Positions 16,306 to 24,835 of a stretch of 64,000 nucleotides of DNA are shown piece by piece. The position numbers and the translations under genes are program-made. The DNA comes from Chelativorans salis (GTDB lineage Bacteria > Pseudomonadota > Alphaproteobacteria > Rhizobiales > Rhizobiaceae): contig NZ_JAOCZP010000008.1 in the NCBI RefSeq assembly GCF_025336525.1, positions 62,001-126,000 of the forward strand. The letters are read 5' to 3'. Within the stretch, counting starts at the first letter, position 1. Each line of letters begins with the position of its first letter. The notes below the pieces were generated by a model that was given only the letters and a program-made list of their open reading frames with translations, had not been told where the DNA came from and ran no database searches.

Positions 16306-16977
16306 TCAGGTGATCAGCCGGTATCCGAGGTAGCGCTTGGATTCGATGGGATCGAAGCCCAGCTTGGTGCGCAGTTTCTTGCGCAGCTTGCTGATATGGC
16401 TTTCCACCACGTTTTCTTCGACCTCTTCGTCGAAGATGCCGTAGATGGCATTGAAGATCTGCGTCTTGGTCACGCGGCGTGAAGCGTTGACCGCGAGGTA
16501 TTCGAGAATGCGCCGCTCGCGGCGCGGCAGGGGCAGGGGCTCGCCGTCAATCTCCGGATCGCGGCCGTCGGCGTAGATGCGCATCGGCCCGACCTCGGTA
16601 AAGTTCGTCTCCTGCTGCTGGGTGCGGCGGCTGATGGCGGCGATGCGGGCGAGGATTTCGCGCACATGCACCGGCTTGCGCACCACGTCGTCGACGCCGT
16701 ATTCGAAAAGCCGCAGCGTGTCTTCGAGCGAGTTCTGCTCGCTCAATGCGATGACCGGGGCGTTCGACCTGTCGCGGATGCTTCGCGCCGGCTTCTCCGG
16801 CGTGTCGCATTGGCCGAGCAGAAAGGCGCTGACCGCCTTCAGGTCGTCCTCGGCCGCCGTTTCCACCCATTCGCTGAATTCGCCGGGTCCGAAACTCGCC
16901 GTGGCAACGCCTTCCCGGCCGAAAAGTGATGTATACCCCTCGGTTACGAGTTCGCGCTCGTCAACCACGACAATCAT
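16306..16977 (-). CDS. ftcR: Flagellar response regulator Rem/FtcR, OmpR family with atypical receiver
   Basis: The 223-residue protein is the orthologue of Rem in Sinorhizobium and FtcR in Brucella, OmpR-family activators of the middle flagellar genes; FtcR binds upstream of fliF. Residues 1-118 form a receiver-like domain and 125-223 a winged-helix domain with [29 protein letters not shown] and the recognition-helix region [13 protein letters not shown]. The receiver keeps Asp6 and Lys101 (RKPVH), but the stretch where the phospho-acceptor aspartate should be reads SAFLLGQC without Asp. It probably works without standard phosphorylation. GGAGG stands 7 nt before the ATG. No Rem-type element was found upstream of this gene. 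Confidence 0.9.
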   Translation of the reverse strand: MIVVVDERELVTEGYTSLFGREGVATASFGPGEFSEWVETAAEDDLKAVSAFLLGQCDTPEKPARSIRDRSNAPVIALSEQNSLEDTLRLFEYGVDDVVRKPVHVREILARIAAISRRTQQQETNFTEVGPMRIYADGRDPEIDGEPLPLPRRERRILEYLAVNASRRVTKTQIFNAIYGIFDEEVEENVVESHISKLRKKLRTKLGFDPIESKRYLGYRLIT

Positions 16978-17102
16978 CAGCCCGCCTCCGAATCAGTTAC
17001 CCCACCAAGAGGTACCCGGTGAGAGGAATCCTGCACAACTATTAATTTTGGTAACAAATCTTTAGGGAGTTTCCGATCCGACGATGCGAATGGCTTTTTC
17101 AA
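16978..17102 (-). promoter_or_regulatory. Probable promoter region of the rem/ftcR gene
   Basis: The 125 nt between the transglycosylase stop and rem include an AT-rich run near 17038-17075. A separated inverted pair, GTTACC (16996-17001) and GGTAAC (17050-17055), flanks it. In Sinorhizobium rem is activated by the LuxR-type pair VisN/VisR, but neither gene is in this window and I do not know their site. The role of the inverted pair is therefore unassigned. Confidence 0.3.
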
Positions 17103-17654
17103 TCAGGAGTGGCAGAATGCGCGCGCTTGAGGTGTCCACTCGCCGAAGCCGGTGGCGACCATGTTGGTGATGACCCGGCACAGGTAGCGCTTCTGCGCCG
17201 GATCGTTGTCAGGCCCTGCGTGATAGCGTGCGACGGCCATGGACCAGGTTCCGTGTTGCCGCTTCAGATGTGTGAGGAAGCGGGCGGCGTAGTCGACGTT
17301 GCGGCGTGGGTCGAGCATCTCGGCGATGCTGCGGAACCGGTCGCCGTGGTAGTGGTGGTTGATCTGCATGCAGCCGAGGTCGATCAGCTTGACGCCGCGC
17401 TCTCGCGCCTTGGCGAATTCCTTTGCCGCCGCCCTGGCGCTACGGGCGAAGACGGCCTTGCCCTGGATATTCAATGCATAGGGCTGCAGGCTGCCTTTCA
17501 CGCCGGTTTCCGTGAGGCCAACCGAATAGAGAATGCCGGGCGGAACGTCGTATTTCTGTGCTGCGCGCAGGATCTCGGCCTCGCACGGATTGGCGGCGGC
17601 GAGGGCGGTCGAGAAGAGTAGGCTAGATATAAAGACCGCGGCCCGCATCAGCAT
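17103..17654 (-). CDS. Lytic transglycosylase (SLT domain), probably flagellum-associated
   Basis: The 183-residue protein has a signal peptide (RAAVFISSLLFSTALAAA, cleaved near ANP) and a soluble lytic transglycosylase fold. Catalytic-site features are VGLTETG with the presumed catalytic Glu, then IDLGCMQINHHYHGD and MAVARYHAGPDN. Such enzymes open peptidoglycan, here probably for the rod. This fits the absence of a hydrolase domain in the FlgJ-like protein. I chose the ATG with GAGGAA about 9 nt upstream, which makes the gene overlap the end of motD by 32 nt. A start two codons later is also possible. Confidence 0.85.
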   Translation of the reverse strand: MLMRAAVFISSLLFSTALAAANPCEAEILRAAQKYDVPPGILYSVGLTETGVKGSLQPYALNIQGKAVFARSARAAAKEFAKARERGVKLIDLGCMQINHHYHGDRFRSIAEMLDPRRNVDYAARFLTHLKRQHGTWSMAVARYHAGPDNDPAQKRYLCRVITNMVATGFGEWTPQARAFCHS

Positions 17655-18903
17655 CGCGATGTTCCTCGCCCCTTCCTCCGGCGCCGTGCCGTTCACTTCT
17701 GCCGTCGCCTTCACCGCGTGCGCCTCCACCTTGCCGTCCTTCGCCGGCGGTGGGATGGAAGCCGGGTTCGCGGCCGCTCGTGCCGCCGCCCGTGTTGGCA
17801 TTCGCACCGCTCGGCATCTGCTGGACGGTTACGCGGTCCACCTCATAGCCGAGCGCACGCAGCGCCCGCGTCATGGCTTCGCCGTCGGCGTTGAGCTTCT
17901 GCCGGGCCTCCACGGTCTCGACCTGCAATTCAACCAAAAGTTTATCGCCGGAAATGCTGAGGCGAGCCGTCACGGAGCCGAGTTCGGCCGGGTGAAGCTG
18001 GATTTTCAGGGTGTGCAGGGTTTCGTTTCCGCGCTGCCCGCTGGCGGCAATGGCTTTGGCGGATTCGGTCGCGGCTGTTGCGAAGGCGGGGCTGGTCTCG
18101 AGCGTGGAGATCAGGGCGGCGCTCGTGGGGCTCGTGCCGAGAGGGGAGGCCGGTGCGGGCGCGGACTGAACGCTTACCACGCGCACCGGCGGCTTGCCGT
18201 TTTCGGCGTCCTGGCGGCCGCCGCCGGAGGGCCTGTCCTGCATGGCACCGTCCTGCGCCGCCAGTGCCGAGGCGGCACGGGTGGCGGCCTTTGTGGAGGG
18301 CTCGCCGCCGTCCGTTGCGCGCGGTGGCGCCGGCTGCTCGGCTTTGGGCGGAGAGGATTCCTGCGGGGTCTGCCGGGTGTTGCCCTTGTCGGCGGTGGGT
18401 ACGTTGGCGGGCAGTGCACTGTCGCGGGGGATGGCTGTGTCGTTCGTATCCGGCGCATCGGCCGACGCGGATGATGGGAGGGTGGTGGCCGGTTTGTCGG
18501 AGCTTGCGTCCTTTCGCTCCGGCACGGCCGCTTCTGCTTTTACGGGATCCACACTGGCCGCGACTTTATTGTCTTCCGCTTCATCGGTGGTGGGGGCAGT
18601 TTTGGATTCCCCATCCTCCTGCTCCGGCACGTTCTTTGTCACCGGCAGCATGTCGAGGGCTTCGCCTTCTTCCTCCGATGTGCCGGCCTGGCGTTGCAAG
18701 GGCAGGGAGAGCTTTTCGGCGAGACCGGCGAGGCGCCATGCGCGGCTGTCCGGTTCCCGCCGTAAGGTCGGAACCTTGTCGGCGTTCTCCAGCAAGGCAT
18801 CGCTAAAGGCCGGGAGCTGGAGGGACGGTCCCTTATTGCCGCGCGTGCCTTCCCGTGCACCGAAGATGGCGGCCGAGCCGGTGGCTTTCACGGCCTCGGT
18901 CAT
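17623..18903 (-). CDS. motD: MotD / FliK-type hook-length control protein
   Basis: The gene called motD in rhizobia encodes the functional FliK, which measures hook length and switches export specificity. The 426-residue protein has a long low-complexity, proline- and alanine-rich first part. The FliK C-terminal domain (about 300-370) has LHTLKIQLHPAELGSVTARLSISGDKLLVELQVETVEARQKL. A glycine- and arginine-rich tail follows. The start overlaps the motC stop by 4 nt (ATGA). The tail overlaps the transglycosylase start in another frame. Confidence 0.88.
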   Translation of the reverse strand: MTEAVKATGSAAIFGAREGTRGNKGPSLQLPAFSDALLENADKVPTLRREPDSRAWRLAGLAEKLSLPLQRQAGTSEEEGEALDMLPVTKNVPEQEDGESKTAPTTDEAEDNKVAASVDPVKAEAAVPERKDASSDKPATTLPSSASADAPDTNDTAIPRDSALPANVPTADKGNTRQTPQESSPPKAEQPAPPRATDGGEPSTKAATRAASALAAQDGAMQDRPSGGGRQDAENGKPPVRVVSVQSAPAPASPLGTSPTSAALISTLETSPAFATAATESAKAIAASGQRGNETLHTLKIQLHPAELGSVTARLSISGDKLLVELQVETVEARQKLNADGEAMTRALRALGYEVDRVTVQQMPSGANANTGGGTSGREPGFHPTAGEGRQGGGARGEGDGRSERHGAGGRGEEHRDADAGRGLYI

Positions 18904-20045
18904 GGTCTCTCCTCCTTAAGCAGCGCATCGATCGCTTGCAGCCTTTCCAGTGTGTCGGCGACGAAGGCGGTGTTCTCTGCATTCGCGAGCGATGCCTCTT
19001 CTTGCGCCATGGTCTTCAGGGAGACCGGGCGCGCCACCACTCTCTCGGCAATCTCCGTCGCCGCTTTCAGTAGTCGCCGGTCGTTTGCGGAAAGGCGCCG
19101 CGCATCGATGCCCTTCAGTGTCTCCAGGACCTCGCCCGCATTCTGCGACGTCACGGAGGCGACGTTGGCGTAGAGGACGGCGCGCGGGTCGCTCTCTTCT
19201 TGTTCCTCGGCCACGTATTTCTCGGCATTGCGGGAGGCGAAGGCGAGCAGTCTTTGGTGGCCCTCGATGGCGCTTTGGCGGGCGATCCGCAGGTAGATGG
19301 CCTGCGCCTGCTCGGCGTTCATCTCCGCCGCCACCTCCTCGATCAGCCCGAGATCGACCTCTTTGTGCAGCGTGATGATGGCGGAGACGAAAGCCTCGGC
19401 GAACTGGCTGGCATAGGGGGAATGCAGGAAGCGGCGGACATACTGCGAGGCTGCCAATGCAAATCGGTCGATGTCGTGCAGCGTGGCGCTGACGGCGATG
19501 CTGCGGCGCAGTGCTGCCTCTTCGATCAGAGTGCCGGGGCTCAGCAGCCGCGCCTTATCGAACAGGTGAAGCGCGCCTGCTGGATTTTCCTGCACCAGGA
19601 GCGAGCCGATCACCAGCGCCAGCGGGGCCGATAACTCATCGGCTACCGCCAGCGGCTCGATGTCGCGCAAGATCTCACGTGCGCCGGAGAAATCACCGCG
19701 GGTGTAGCGCACGAGGCCATCGCCCAGCGTGCGCTCTGTGCCTTCCAGGGCGAGGCGCGAGACGGCCATGTCGAGGGTCGCGGGATTGCCGCCGCTGGCA
19801 CCGTATACGAGGAGCGCGTGGAAGTTGCGTGGGTCGTCGAACTCCTCCGGCGCGGCGGCGCGCAGGCGTTCGTCGATGATGCCCAAAAGCTTGCGTTGCA
19901 TGGGCAGGGCGGCGTGGTCGCCGTCGGCGATCCGGTCCTGCACGCGCTGCAGCGAGCGTACCATCTGAAAGGGCTGCAGCCCGCCGGCCAGGGCTTGGCC
20001 GGAGAGCATGGCGGCGAGGGCAACGGCGCCGAGGTATCGCTTCAT
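18900..20045 (-). CDS. motC: Chemotaxis/motility protein MotC
   Basis: MotC is a periplasmic motor protein found in rhizobia and Brucella. It works with MotB and controls flagellar rotary speed in Sinorhizobium. The 381-residue protein has a signal peptide (MKRYLGAVALAAMLSGQALAG) and a helical repeat-like body, starting GLQPFQMVRSLQRVQDRIADGDHAALPMQRKLLGIIDERL, as in the family. Overlaps of 4 nt with both motB and motD show tight coupling. The dedicated chaperone MotE is encoded at 26787-27296. Confidence 0.93.
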   Translation of the reverse strand: MKRYLGAVALAAMLSGQALAGGLQPFQMVRSLQRVQDRIADGDHAALPMQRKLLGIIDERLRAAAPEEFDDPRNFHALLVYGASGGNPATLDMAVSRLALEGTERTLGDGLVRYTRGDFSGAREILRDIEPLAVADELSAPLALVIGSLLVQENPAGALHLFDKARLLSPGTLIEEAALRRSIAVSATLHDIDRFALAASQYVRRFLHSPYASQFAEAFVSAIITLHKEVDLGLIEEVAAEMNAEQAQAIYLRIARQSAIEGHQRLLAFASRNAEKYVAEEQEESDPRAVLYANVASVTSQNAGEVLETLKGIDARRLSANDRRLLKAATEIAERVVARPVSLKTMAQEEASLANAENTAFVADTLERLQAIDALLKEERP

Positions 20046-21334
20046 CGCGGCACCTCCAGCAGGATATCGATGCGGCGGTTGGCGTCGGCCAGGGGGTCGT
20101 CGGGCAGCTTCAGGCGTCGGTCCGCAAAGCCCGCCACTTCCGCTATGCGGGCCTCGTTCAAGCCGCCGCGCACCAGCATGTACTGCGCCGCATGGGCGCG
20201 CGCGGTGGAGAGCCGCCAGTTGTCGTAATCACCGCTGTTGAACGGCCGCGCGTCGGTATGGCCGTGCACGCGGATGGCGCCTGGGCGTTCGGCGAGCGTG
20301 CGGCCAATCTTTTCCATGGCCAGCACGAGCTGGCGCACCGGCACTGCAGAGCCGACGGCGAACATGCCGTTTTTCACCTCGTCGGTGACGGAGATCAGCA
20401 CGCCGTCCTCTCCCGAGGTTACGGCGACGGAGGTATTGAGCCCCTCGCTCTCCAGCGCTTCCATGATCTCCGCACGCACGGCGTCGGCGGTTTTCTCGCG
20501 CGTCTCGGTGATTTCGGCTTCTTGTGCCTCTTCTATATCGCGCGCCTGCTCAGCCTCTTTCGATTGGCCTGCAAGCGGCTCCACCTGGGGGACGGGTGCG
20601 AGCGCGGCGATCTCTTCCTGCTGGCTCTCCGGTTCGAACTCCGCCTCGTCGGCTGTCAGCAGGTGCTTGCCGGTCTCAGTGGCTTCCGCGTCGGCGCCGG
20701 CGGGCTGCTCGCGGGCCTCGTCGGGATCGCCTTCGACGCCGATCTGCGGGACGGCGACCTGCTGCGACCAGAAGTCCGGCGCGAAGGGATCGCGGTAGGC
20801 TTCGCCCCCGGAGGCGCCGGAGGAGGGGCCGGCGTCCTGCTGACCGCCTTCGCCCTTTTCGGAGATGTTTTGCTCGGTGCCGATGTCGGCGGCAATCTCC
20901 GCGAGCACCGAATAGGGGTTGGAGAAGAAGTTCTGATCGGAATATTTGCGCGTGTCGGCGAGATCGGCCGAGTTCTTGAAGGTCGAGGGGCCGGAGGTCT
21001 TGTCGTTTTCGCCGGCCGGGGTGTTGGTGATCTTTTCCGCGTCCGTGTCGCTCGACGTTGCTTGCGGGCCCTGACCGATCTCTTCCAAGCCCTTGCGATT
21101 GGTGTTGCGGTCGATGAGCTTGACCGGGTTGAAGTAGCTGGCGAGAGCGGCGCGCGTCTGCTCGTTAGCGGCATTGATGAGCCACATGACGAGGAAGAAG
21201 CACATCATCGCCGTCATGAAATCGGCGAAGGCGATCTTCCATACCCCCCCATGATGGCCCTCGTCGACATCGTCGCCGCCGCGGCGCACGATGATGATTT
21301 CCGGATGGCGCTCCTCGCCGTCGGCCATGCTCAT
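20042..21334 (-). CDS. motB: Flagellar motor stator protein MotB
   Basis: MotB anchors the proton-driven stator to peptidoglycan and carries the proton-accepting aspartate. Asp38 lies in IAFADFMTAMMCFFLVMWLINAA, the single membrane segment. The C-terminal OmpA-like domain has RVHGHTDARPFNSGDYDNWRLSTARAHAAQYML. The protein has 430 residues, longer than enteric MotB (about 308), because of an acidic periplasmic linker, as usual in rhizobia. I chose the ATG that overlaps the fliH-type stop as ATGA. Its partner MotA is encoded about 13 kb away in the divergent operon. Confidence 0.95.
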   Translation of the reverse strand: MSMADGEERHPEIIIVRRGGDDVDEGHHGGVWKIAFADFMTAMMCFFLVMWLINAANEQTRAALASYFNPVKLIDRNTNRKGLEEIGQGPQATSSDTDAEKITNTPAGENDKTSGPSTFKNSADLADTRKYSDQNFFSNPYSVLAEIAADIGTEQNISEKGEGGQQDAGPSSGASGGEAYRDPFAPDFWSQQVAVPQIGVEGDPDEAREQPAGADAEATETGKHLLTADEAEFEPESQQEEIAALAPVPQVEPLAGQSKEAEQARDIEEAQEAEITETREKTADAVRAEIMEALESEGLNTSVAVTSGEDGVLISVTDEVKNGMFAVGSAVPVRQLVLAMEKIGRTLAERPGAIRVHGHTDARPFNSGDYDNWRLSTARAHAAQYMLVRGGLNEARIAEVAGFADRRLKLPDDPLADANRRIDILLEVPR

Positions 21335-21978
21335 GACAGGACCTCGGCCAGCGCCTCGGACCATTCGGCAAGGCGCGTTTCGAACAGGCTCTCATCTATC
21401 TCGGCCGTCAGGTCGAAGCCGGGCGCCTCGGTAAAGCTCACCTGCTGGGCGCGTTCGCCGAGCTTGCCCTTCAGGGCGTTGCACAGAAGCGTGGTGCCAC
21501 GGATGCGTATGCGTACCGCCTCACGGTCGTCCAGCGCCGCCTCGACGATGCGCGCGAGCTCGTTGACGGCGCGCTTCTGCAGGTCTTCGGTAAGCACGGC
21601 GCCGAGAATGTGCGCCGTGAGCGCGCCTGTGAGCGTTGCCACCTCACGCTGCATTTCTGTGAAGCGGGCGGCGATGGCAGCACCGGCCTCCTCACCGAGG
21701 CGGCTCACCGCCGCCTCCATCTCGGCGGCGTGGCGTTCGCGCTCGGCCGCAAGCTTTTCCTCATGCTCCCGCTCCAGGCGCTCGGCAAGCGCGGCTTCGG
21801 CTTTCGCAACGATCTCCTCGATCGTCGGCCGTCGTTCGGCTGCAGCGGCCGGGGCAGGCGGTGGGGCTGACTCTCGCAGCGTTCCAAAGGCCTCGTCCGC
21901 GGCGGGCTTTCGCTCGGCGGGGGCGGGTGCTCCGGCGCCGAAATCCGGCAGCGCGTCGGCGAGGGCAGCTAATGGCAT
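21331..21978 (-). CDS. FliH-like flagellar export regulator
   Basis: The 215-residue protein has a proline- and alanine-rich N-terminus. A long charged helix follows (about 55-115: IVAKAEAALAERLEREHEEKLAAERERHAAEMEAAVSRL), then a C-terminal domain with LTGALTAHILGAVLTEDLQKRAVNELARIVEAAL. This is the plan of FliH, the stator-like regulator of the FliI ATPase. Its place between fliF and motB is the same as in Brucella. The start overlaps the fliF stop as TGATG. I see no closer named relative. Confidence 0.7.
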   Translation of the reverse strand: MPLAALADALPDFGAGAPAPAERKPAADEAFGTLRESAPPPAPAAAAERRPTIEEIVAKAEAALAERLEREHEEKLAAERERHAAEMEAAVSRLGEEAGAAIAARFTEMQREVATLTGALTAHILGAVLTEDLQKRAVNELARIVEAALDDREAVRIRIRGTTLLCNALKGKLGERAQQVSFTEAPGFDLTAEIDESLFETRLAEWSEALAEVLS

Positions 21979-23627
21979 CAGCCTGCGGCCTCCGCTTCGG
22001 CGCGTGCCCATTTGCGCAGGATGTGGGCCGTGCGCTCCTCGCTAAGATCGACCATGCGGGCAAGGCGCGCTTGCGGCGCCGGCCTGATCTTCAGCCGGAA
22101 ATCCTGGCTTTCTTCTTCCATCTCCGGGCTGTCAGCATCCTCATCACCGGCAGCGGGCAGACGCGCCTCGCCGGCGGGGTTGGGTAGCGAGCGCTGCGCG
22201 GCCTCCAACTCCAGCTCACCGGCGGTGGCAGGCCGCGTCAACGCGGTGCCGAGCGGCTTCAGCCCGAACCAGGTGACGAGGAAGGCGACGAGTACGAAGG
22301 CGGCGGCGTTGATCAGCGTGCCGGCGTGCTGGCTGACGAAGGCCAGCGGGCCGGGTTCGACGATCTCCACCCCATCGAGCCCGTCGATGAACTCGACCGC
22401 GGTGACGTTCAGCACATCACCGCGCGTTTCGCTGTAGCCGGTGGCAGAGGCCACGACCGCCTGGATCTCCTCGATCCGCGCCTGCACCTGATCGGGCGCG
22501 GCGCCCTCGCCGAGGATGGCTGCAAGGCGAGCCTGGTTCACCACCACGGCGATGGAGAGCTTGGAGACCTGATAGCCGTTGCTGGTGGTGGCGATGCGCT
22601 TGGTGTTGAGTTCGTAGTTGGTGGTCTCTTCGCGCCGTTCGCGCTCCTCAGTGGAGCGTGGCAATTCGGCGGCAGGCGTTTCCTCTTGCGGCAGGTTCTG
22701 GAGCACGGTCGTCGGCGTGGCTGCCGTTTCCTGGGTGGCGTTGTCGCTGGAGCGCACGATCTGAACGGAGCGCTCGACGCGCGAATCCGGATCGTAGATG
22801 ATCTCCTCCACCTGGCGGGCGTCGGTGTTGACCGTGGCCTTGACGCTGGCGCGGAAATTGTCGGGGCCGAGATAGGGCGCGAGCGCGCGGCGGATGTTCT
22901 CTTCCACCTGGTTCTCTACCGTACGCTCGATGCCGATGGAGCGCTGGGCGGTGTTGTTGGCGGGATCGTCGCCGGCGGCGAGCAACGCGCCCGAGGAATC
23001 GAGCACGGTCACCTTCTCCGCCTCCAGTCCCGGCACGGCGGCGGAGACCAAGTAGCGGATGGCCGCGGCCTTGTCGACGCCGTTGAGGCCGGTGGCGCGG
23101 ATGACGACGGAGGCGGAAGGCTCTTGTTCTTCGCGGCGGAAATTGCCGCGCTCGGCCATGACGATGTGCACACGCGCGGCCCTGACGCCGGAGATCGACT
23201 GGATGGTGCGGGCGATCTCGCCCTCCAGCGCGCGTACGCGCGTCACCTCCTGCATGAAGGTGGTCAGCCCCAGCGAGCCGACATTGTCAAAGAGCTCGTA
23301 GCCGGCATTGGTGCTGGTCGGCAGGCCCTTTTCGGCGAGCAGCATGCGCGCCTGCGCCGTCTTGCCGGCCGGCACCAGCACCGCGGTGCCGTCCGAAATC
23401 ACGTCGAAGCCGATACCCGCCTCGCCGAGCACGAGGCCTATCTGGTTCACGTCCGAACGCTCCAGGCCGACATAGAGCGTCTCGTACGCGGGGCGGTTGA
23501 GATAGAGGGCGCCGGCGACAATCACCGCCATGACCAGCGCCAAGACGCCACCCATCATGGCGAGGCGCCGCGGCCCCAGGCTTTTCAGATTTTCGACGAC
23601 GGTCTGAAGCTGCTCCGGCAACGACAC
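21978..23627 (-). CDS. fliF: Flagellar MS-ring protein FliF
   Basis: FliF forms the MS-ring in the inner membrane, the platform for rotor and export gate. The 549-residue protein has membrane segments near residues 22-42 and 430-455. The ring-building motifs include YETLYVGLERSDVNQIGLVLGEAGI and TFMQEVTRVRALEGEIARTIQSISGVRAARVHIVMAERGNFRREEQEPSASVVIR. The C-terminal cytoplasmic tail that binds FliG ends WARAEAEAAG. The start is GTG with GGGAG close upstream. A Rem-type element lies 38-57 nt before the start, matching the known FtcR target in Brucella. Confidence 0.96.
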   Translation of the reverse strand: MSLPEQLQTVVENLKSLGPRRLAMMGGVLALVMAVIVAGALYLNRPAYETLYVGLERSDVNQIGLVLGEAGIGFDVISDGTAVLVPAGKTAQARMLLAEKGLPTSTNAGYELFDNVGSLGLTTFMQEVTRVRALEGEIARTIQSISGVRAARVHIVMAERGNFRREEQEPSASVVIRATGLNGVDKAAAIRYLVSAAVPGLEAEKVTVLDSSGALLAAGDDPANNTAQRSIGIERTVENQVEENIRRALAPYLGPDNFRASVKATVNTDARQVEEIIYDPDSRVERSVQIVRSSDNATQETAATPTTVLQNLPQEETPAAELPRSTEERERREETTNYELNTKRIATTSNGYQVSKLSIAVVVNQARLAAILGEGAAPDQVQARIEEIQAVVASATGYSETRGDVLNVTAVEFIDGLDGVEIVEPGPLAFVSQHAGTLINAAAFVLVAFLVTWFGLKPLGTALTRPATAGELELEAAQRSLPNPAGEARLPAAGDEDADSPEMEEESQDFRLKIRPAPQARLARMVDLSEERTAHILRKWARAEAEAAG

Positions 23628-23664
23628 GATACTCCCAGCAATGAACCAGGAGCGAGACTAGTCA

Positions 23665-23684
23665 TCGAAGCTTGTGCGAAAATG
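23665..23684 (-). promoter_or_regulatory. Candidate Rem/FtcR operator upstream of fliF
   Basis: In the gene direction the site reads CATTTTCGC-AC-AAGCTTCGA, with the core CACAAG. It ends 37 nt before the fliF GTG and begins just after the flagellin terminator. Brucella FtcR is known to bind the fliF promoter region, which makes this the best-supported of the seven elements. Confidence 0.6.
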
Positions 23685-23688
23685 AAAT

Positions 23689-23709
23689 GGGGCCGCACGA
23701 GGCGGCCCC
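23689..23709 (-). terminator. Rho-independent terminator of the flagellin gene
   Basis: The arms GGGGCCGC and GCGGCCCC form a perfect 8-bp stem around ACGAG. On the minus strand the stem is followed by CATTTCATTTTCG, a T-rich tail. It lies 30 nt after the flagellin stop codon and separates flagellin from the fliF promoter. Confidence 0.75.
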
Positions 23710-23739
23710 AGCTTCCTGCTTGGTGGTGTGTTCCCTGGA

Positions 23740-24654
23740 CTAGCGGAACAGCGACAGGATGCTCTGAGCGTTGGAGTTGGCGATCGACAGCGCCTGGATG
23801 CCGAGCTGCTGCTGAGTCTGCAGGGCGGCGAGGCGGGTCGATTCCTCGTTCATGTCGGCATCGACGAGCTGGCCGACGCCGCGGTCGATGGCGTCCATCA
23901 GGGCCGAGGTGAAGCTCGTCTGCAGGTCGATGCGCGACTTGGCGGCACCGAGCGAGGCGGCGCCGGTGGAGACGCTGGACAGAGCGGTCTCAATGCCGGT
24001 CAGCATGTCGTTGAAGTCGGTGTCGTCAAGCCCTGCCGCAGTGATGTCAAGCGTCAGGACCGACGCCGTGGCGGCGCCCGCTCCGGTGGTGGTGAACTCC
24101 GTGTCGAGGATGCCGGTGTCAGCGCCGCTATCAACCAACCGGATGTCGCTCAGCGTCACCGAGATCTCACCGGTCGTGACAGCGCCGGTAGAGTCACGGC
24201 TGTAGGAGGAGATGACACTGAACTCGGTCGCCGCGGCCGTGGAGTCGGTCGTCAGAAGGCTGGAACCGGCATAGCTTGCTGCGGCGGTCTCGGTGAGCTG
24301 CGCCTGCAGGGCCGTGATCTCGCTCTGGATCTTGGTGCGATCCTCGGTGCTCGACGTCTTGGCGAGCAGGACCTTTTCCTTGATCTGGTCGACCACATCC
24401 TTGGCCGAGTCCATCGCCGTGTAGGCGGTGTCGATCTTGCCAGCGGCGAGGCCGAGGGCGTCCTGGACAACCGAGTTGGCCTTGTTGTCCGAACGCATCG
24501 TGGTGGCGATCGACCAGTAGGCGGCGTTGTCGGAAGCCTCGTTCACGCGCAGACCGGTGGAAATGCGGTTCTGCGTGGTGGCGAGGTCCTTGTTGATGTT
24601 GGTCAGGGTCTGCAGCGCCGTCATTGCGGACGCATTGGTCAGAAGACTGGACAT
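23740..24654 (-). CDS. Flagellin
   Basis: The 304-residue protein is a short rhizobial-type flagellin, exported to form the filament. The N-terminal D0/D1 part has LQTLTNINKDLATTQNRISTGLRVNEASDNAAYWSIATTMRSD, and the C-terminal part ends LAALQTQQQLGIQALSIANSNAQSILSLFR. The central variable region is brief and rich in threonine, serine and alanine. It is the only flagellin gene in the window. No Rem-type element was found upstream, as expected for a late gene. FlaF and FlbT probably act on its mRNA. The gene number (flaA, fliC) cannot be assigned. Confidence 0.96.
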   Translation of the reverse strand: MSSLLTNASAMTALQTLTNINKDLATTQNRISTGLRVNEASDNAAYWSIATTMRSDNKANSVVQDALGLAAGKIDTAYTAMDSAKDVVDQIKEKVLLAKTSSTEDRTKIQSEITALQAQLTETAAASYAGSSLLTTDSTAAATEFSVISSYSRDSTGAVTTGEISVTLSDIRLVDSGADTGILDTEFTTTGAGAATASVLTLDITAAGLDDTDFNDMLTGIETALSSVSTGAASLGAAKSRIDLQTSFTSALMDAIDRGVGQLVDADMNEESTRLAALQTQQQLGIQALSIANSNAQSILSLFR

Positions 24655-24757
24655 AGAAAGTGCCCCTTTGATTCGAAATGGAGATTTTTGAGGGACATAC
24701 CGGGCGATCCGGTATGGCGGGACGGCATCATGCCCGTGAGCTCTTGTTCGAGATCAG

Positions 24758-24789
24758 CCCGCCATGCGTTCGGCGCCCTTTATGGCGGG
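24758..24789 (-). promoter_or_regulatory. Inverted repeat between fliP and flagellin
   Basis: The arms CCCGCCAT (24758-24765) and ATGGCGGG (24782-24789) form an 8-bp stem around 16 nt. It lies just after the fliP stop in the reading direction, with no T-run behind it. A second, smaller palindrome, TACCGG-GCGAT-CCGGTA, lies near 24700-24716, within the flagellin upstream region. They may end the flgB-fliP message or shape the flagellin leader. Neither role is shown. Confidence 0.35.
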
Positions 24790-24835
24790 AACTTCCTACC
24801 AAATCGTAATCAGGTGAAACTTTTCGTGAGACTAT

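Noticed and set aside
20192-22045. 617-codon frame opposite motB and the fliH-like gene
   Set aside because: A shadow of strongly coding minus-strand genes, with low-complexity composition and no start signal.
24655-24835. A Rem-type element before flagellin
   Set aside because: I searched the upstream 180 nt for CRCAAG in phase with half-sites and found none, so flagellin is probably controlled differently.
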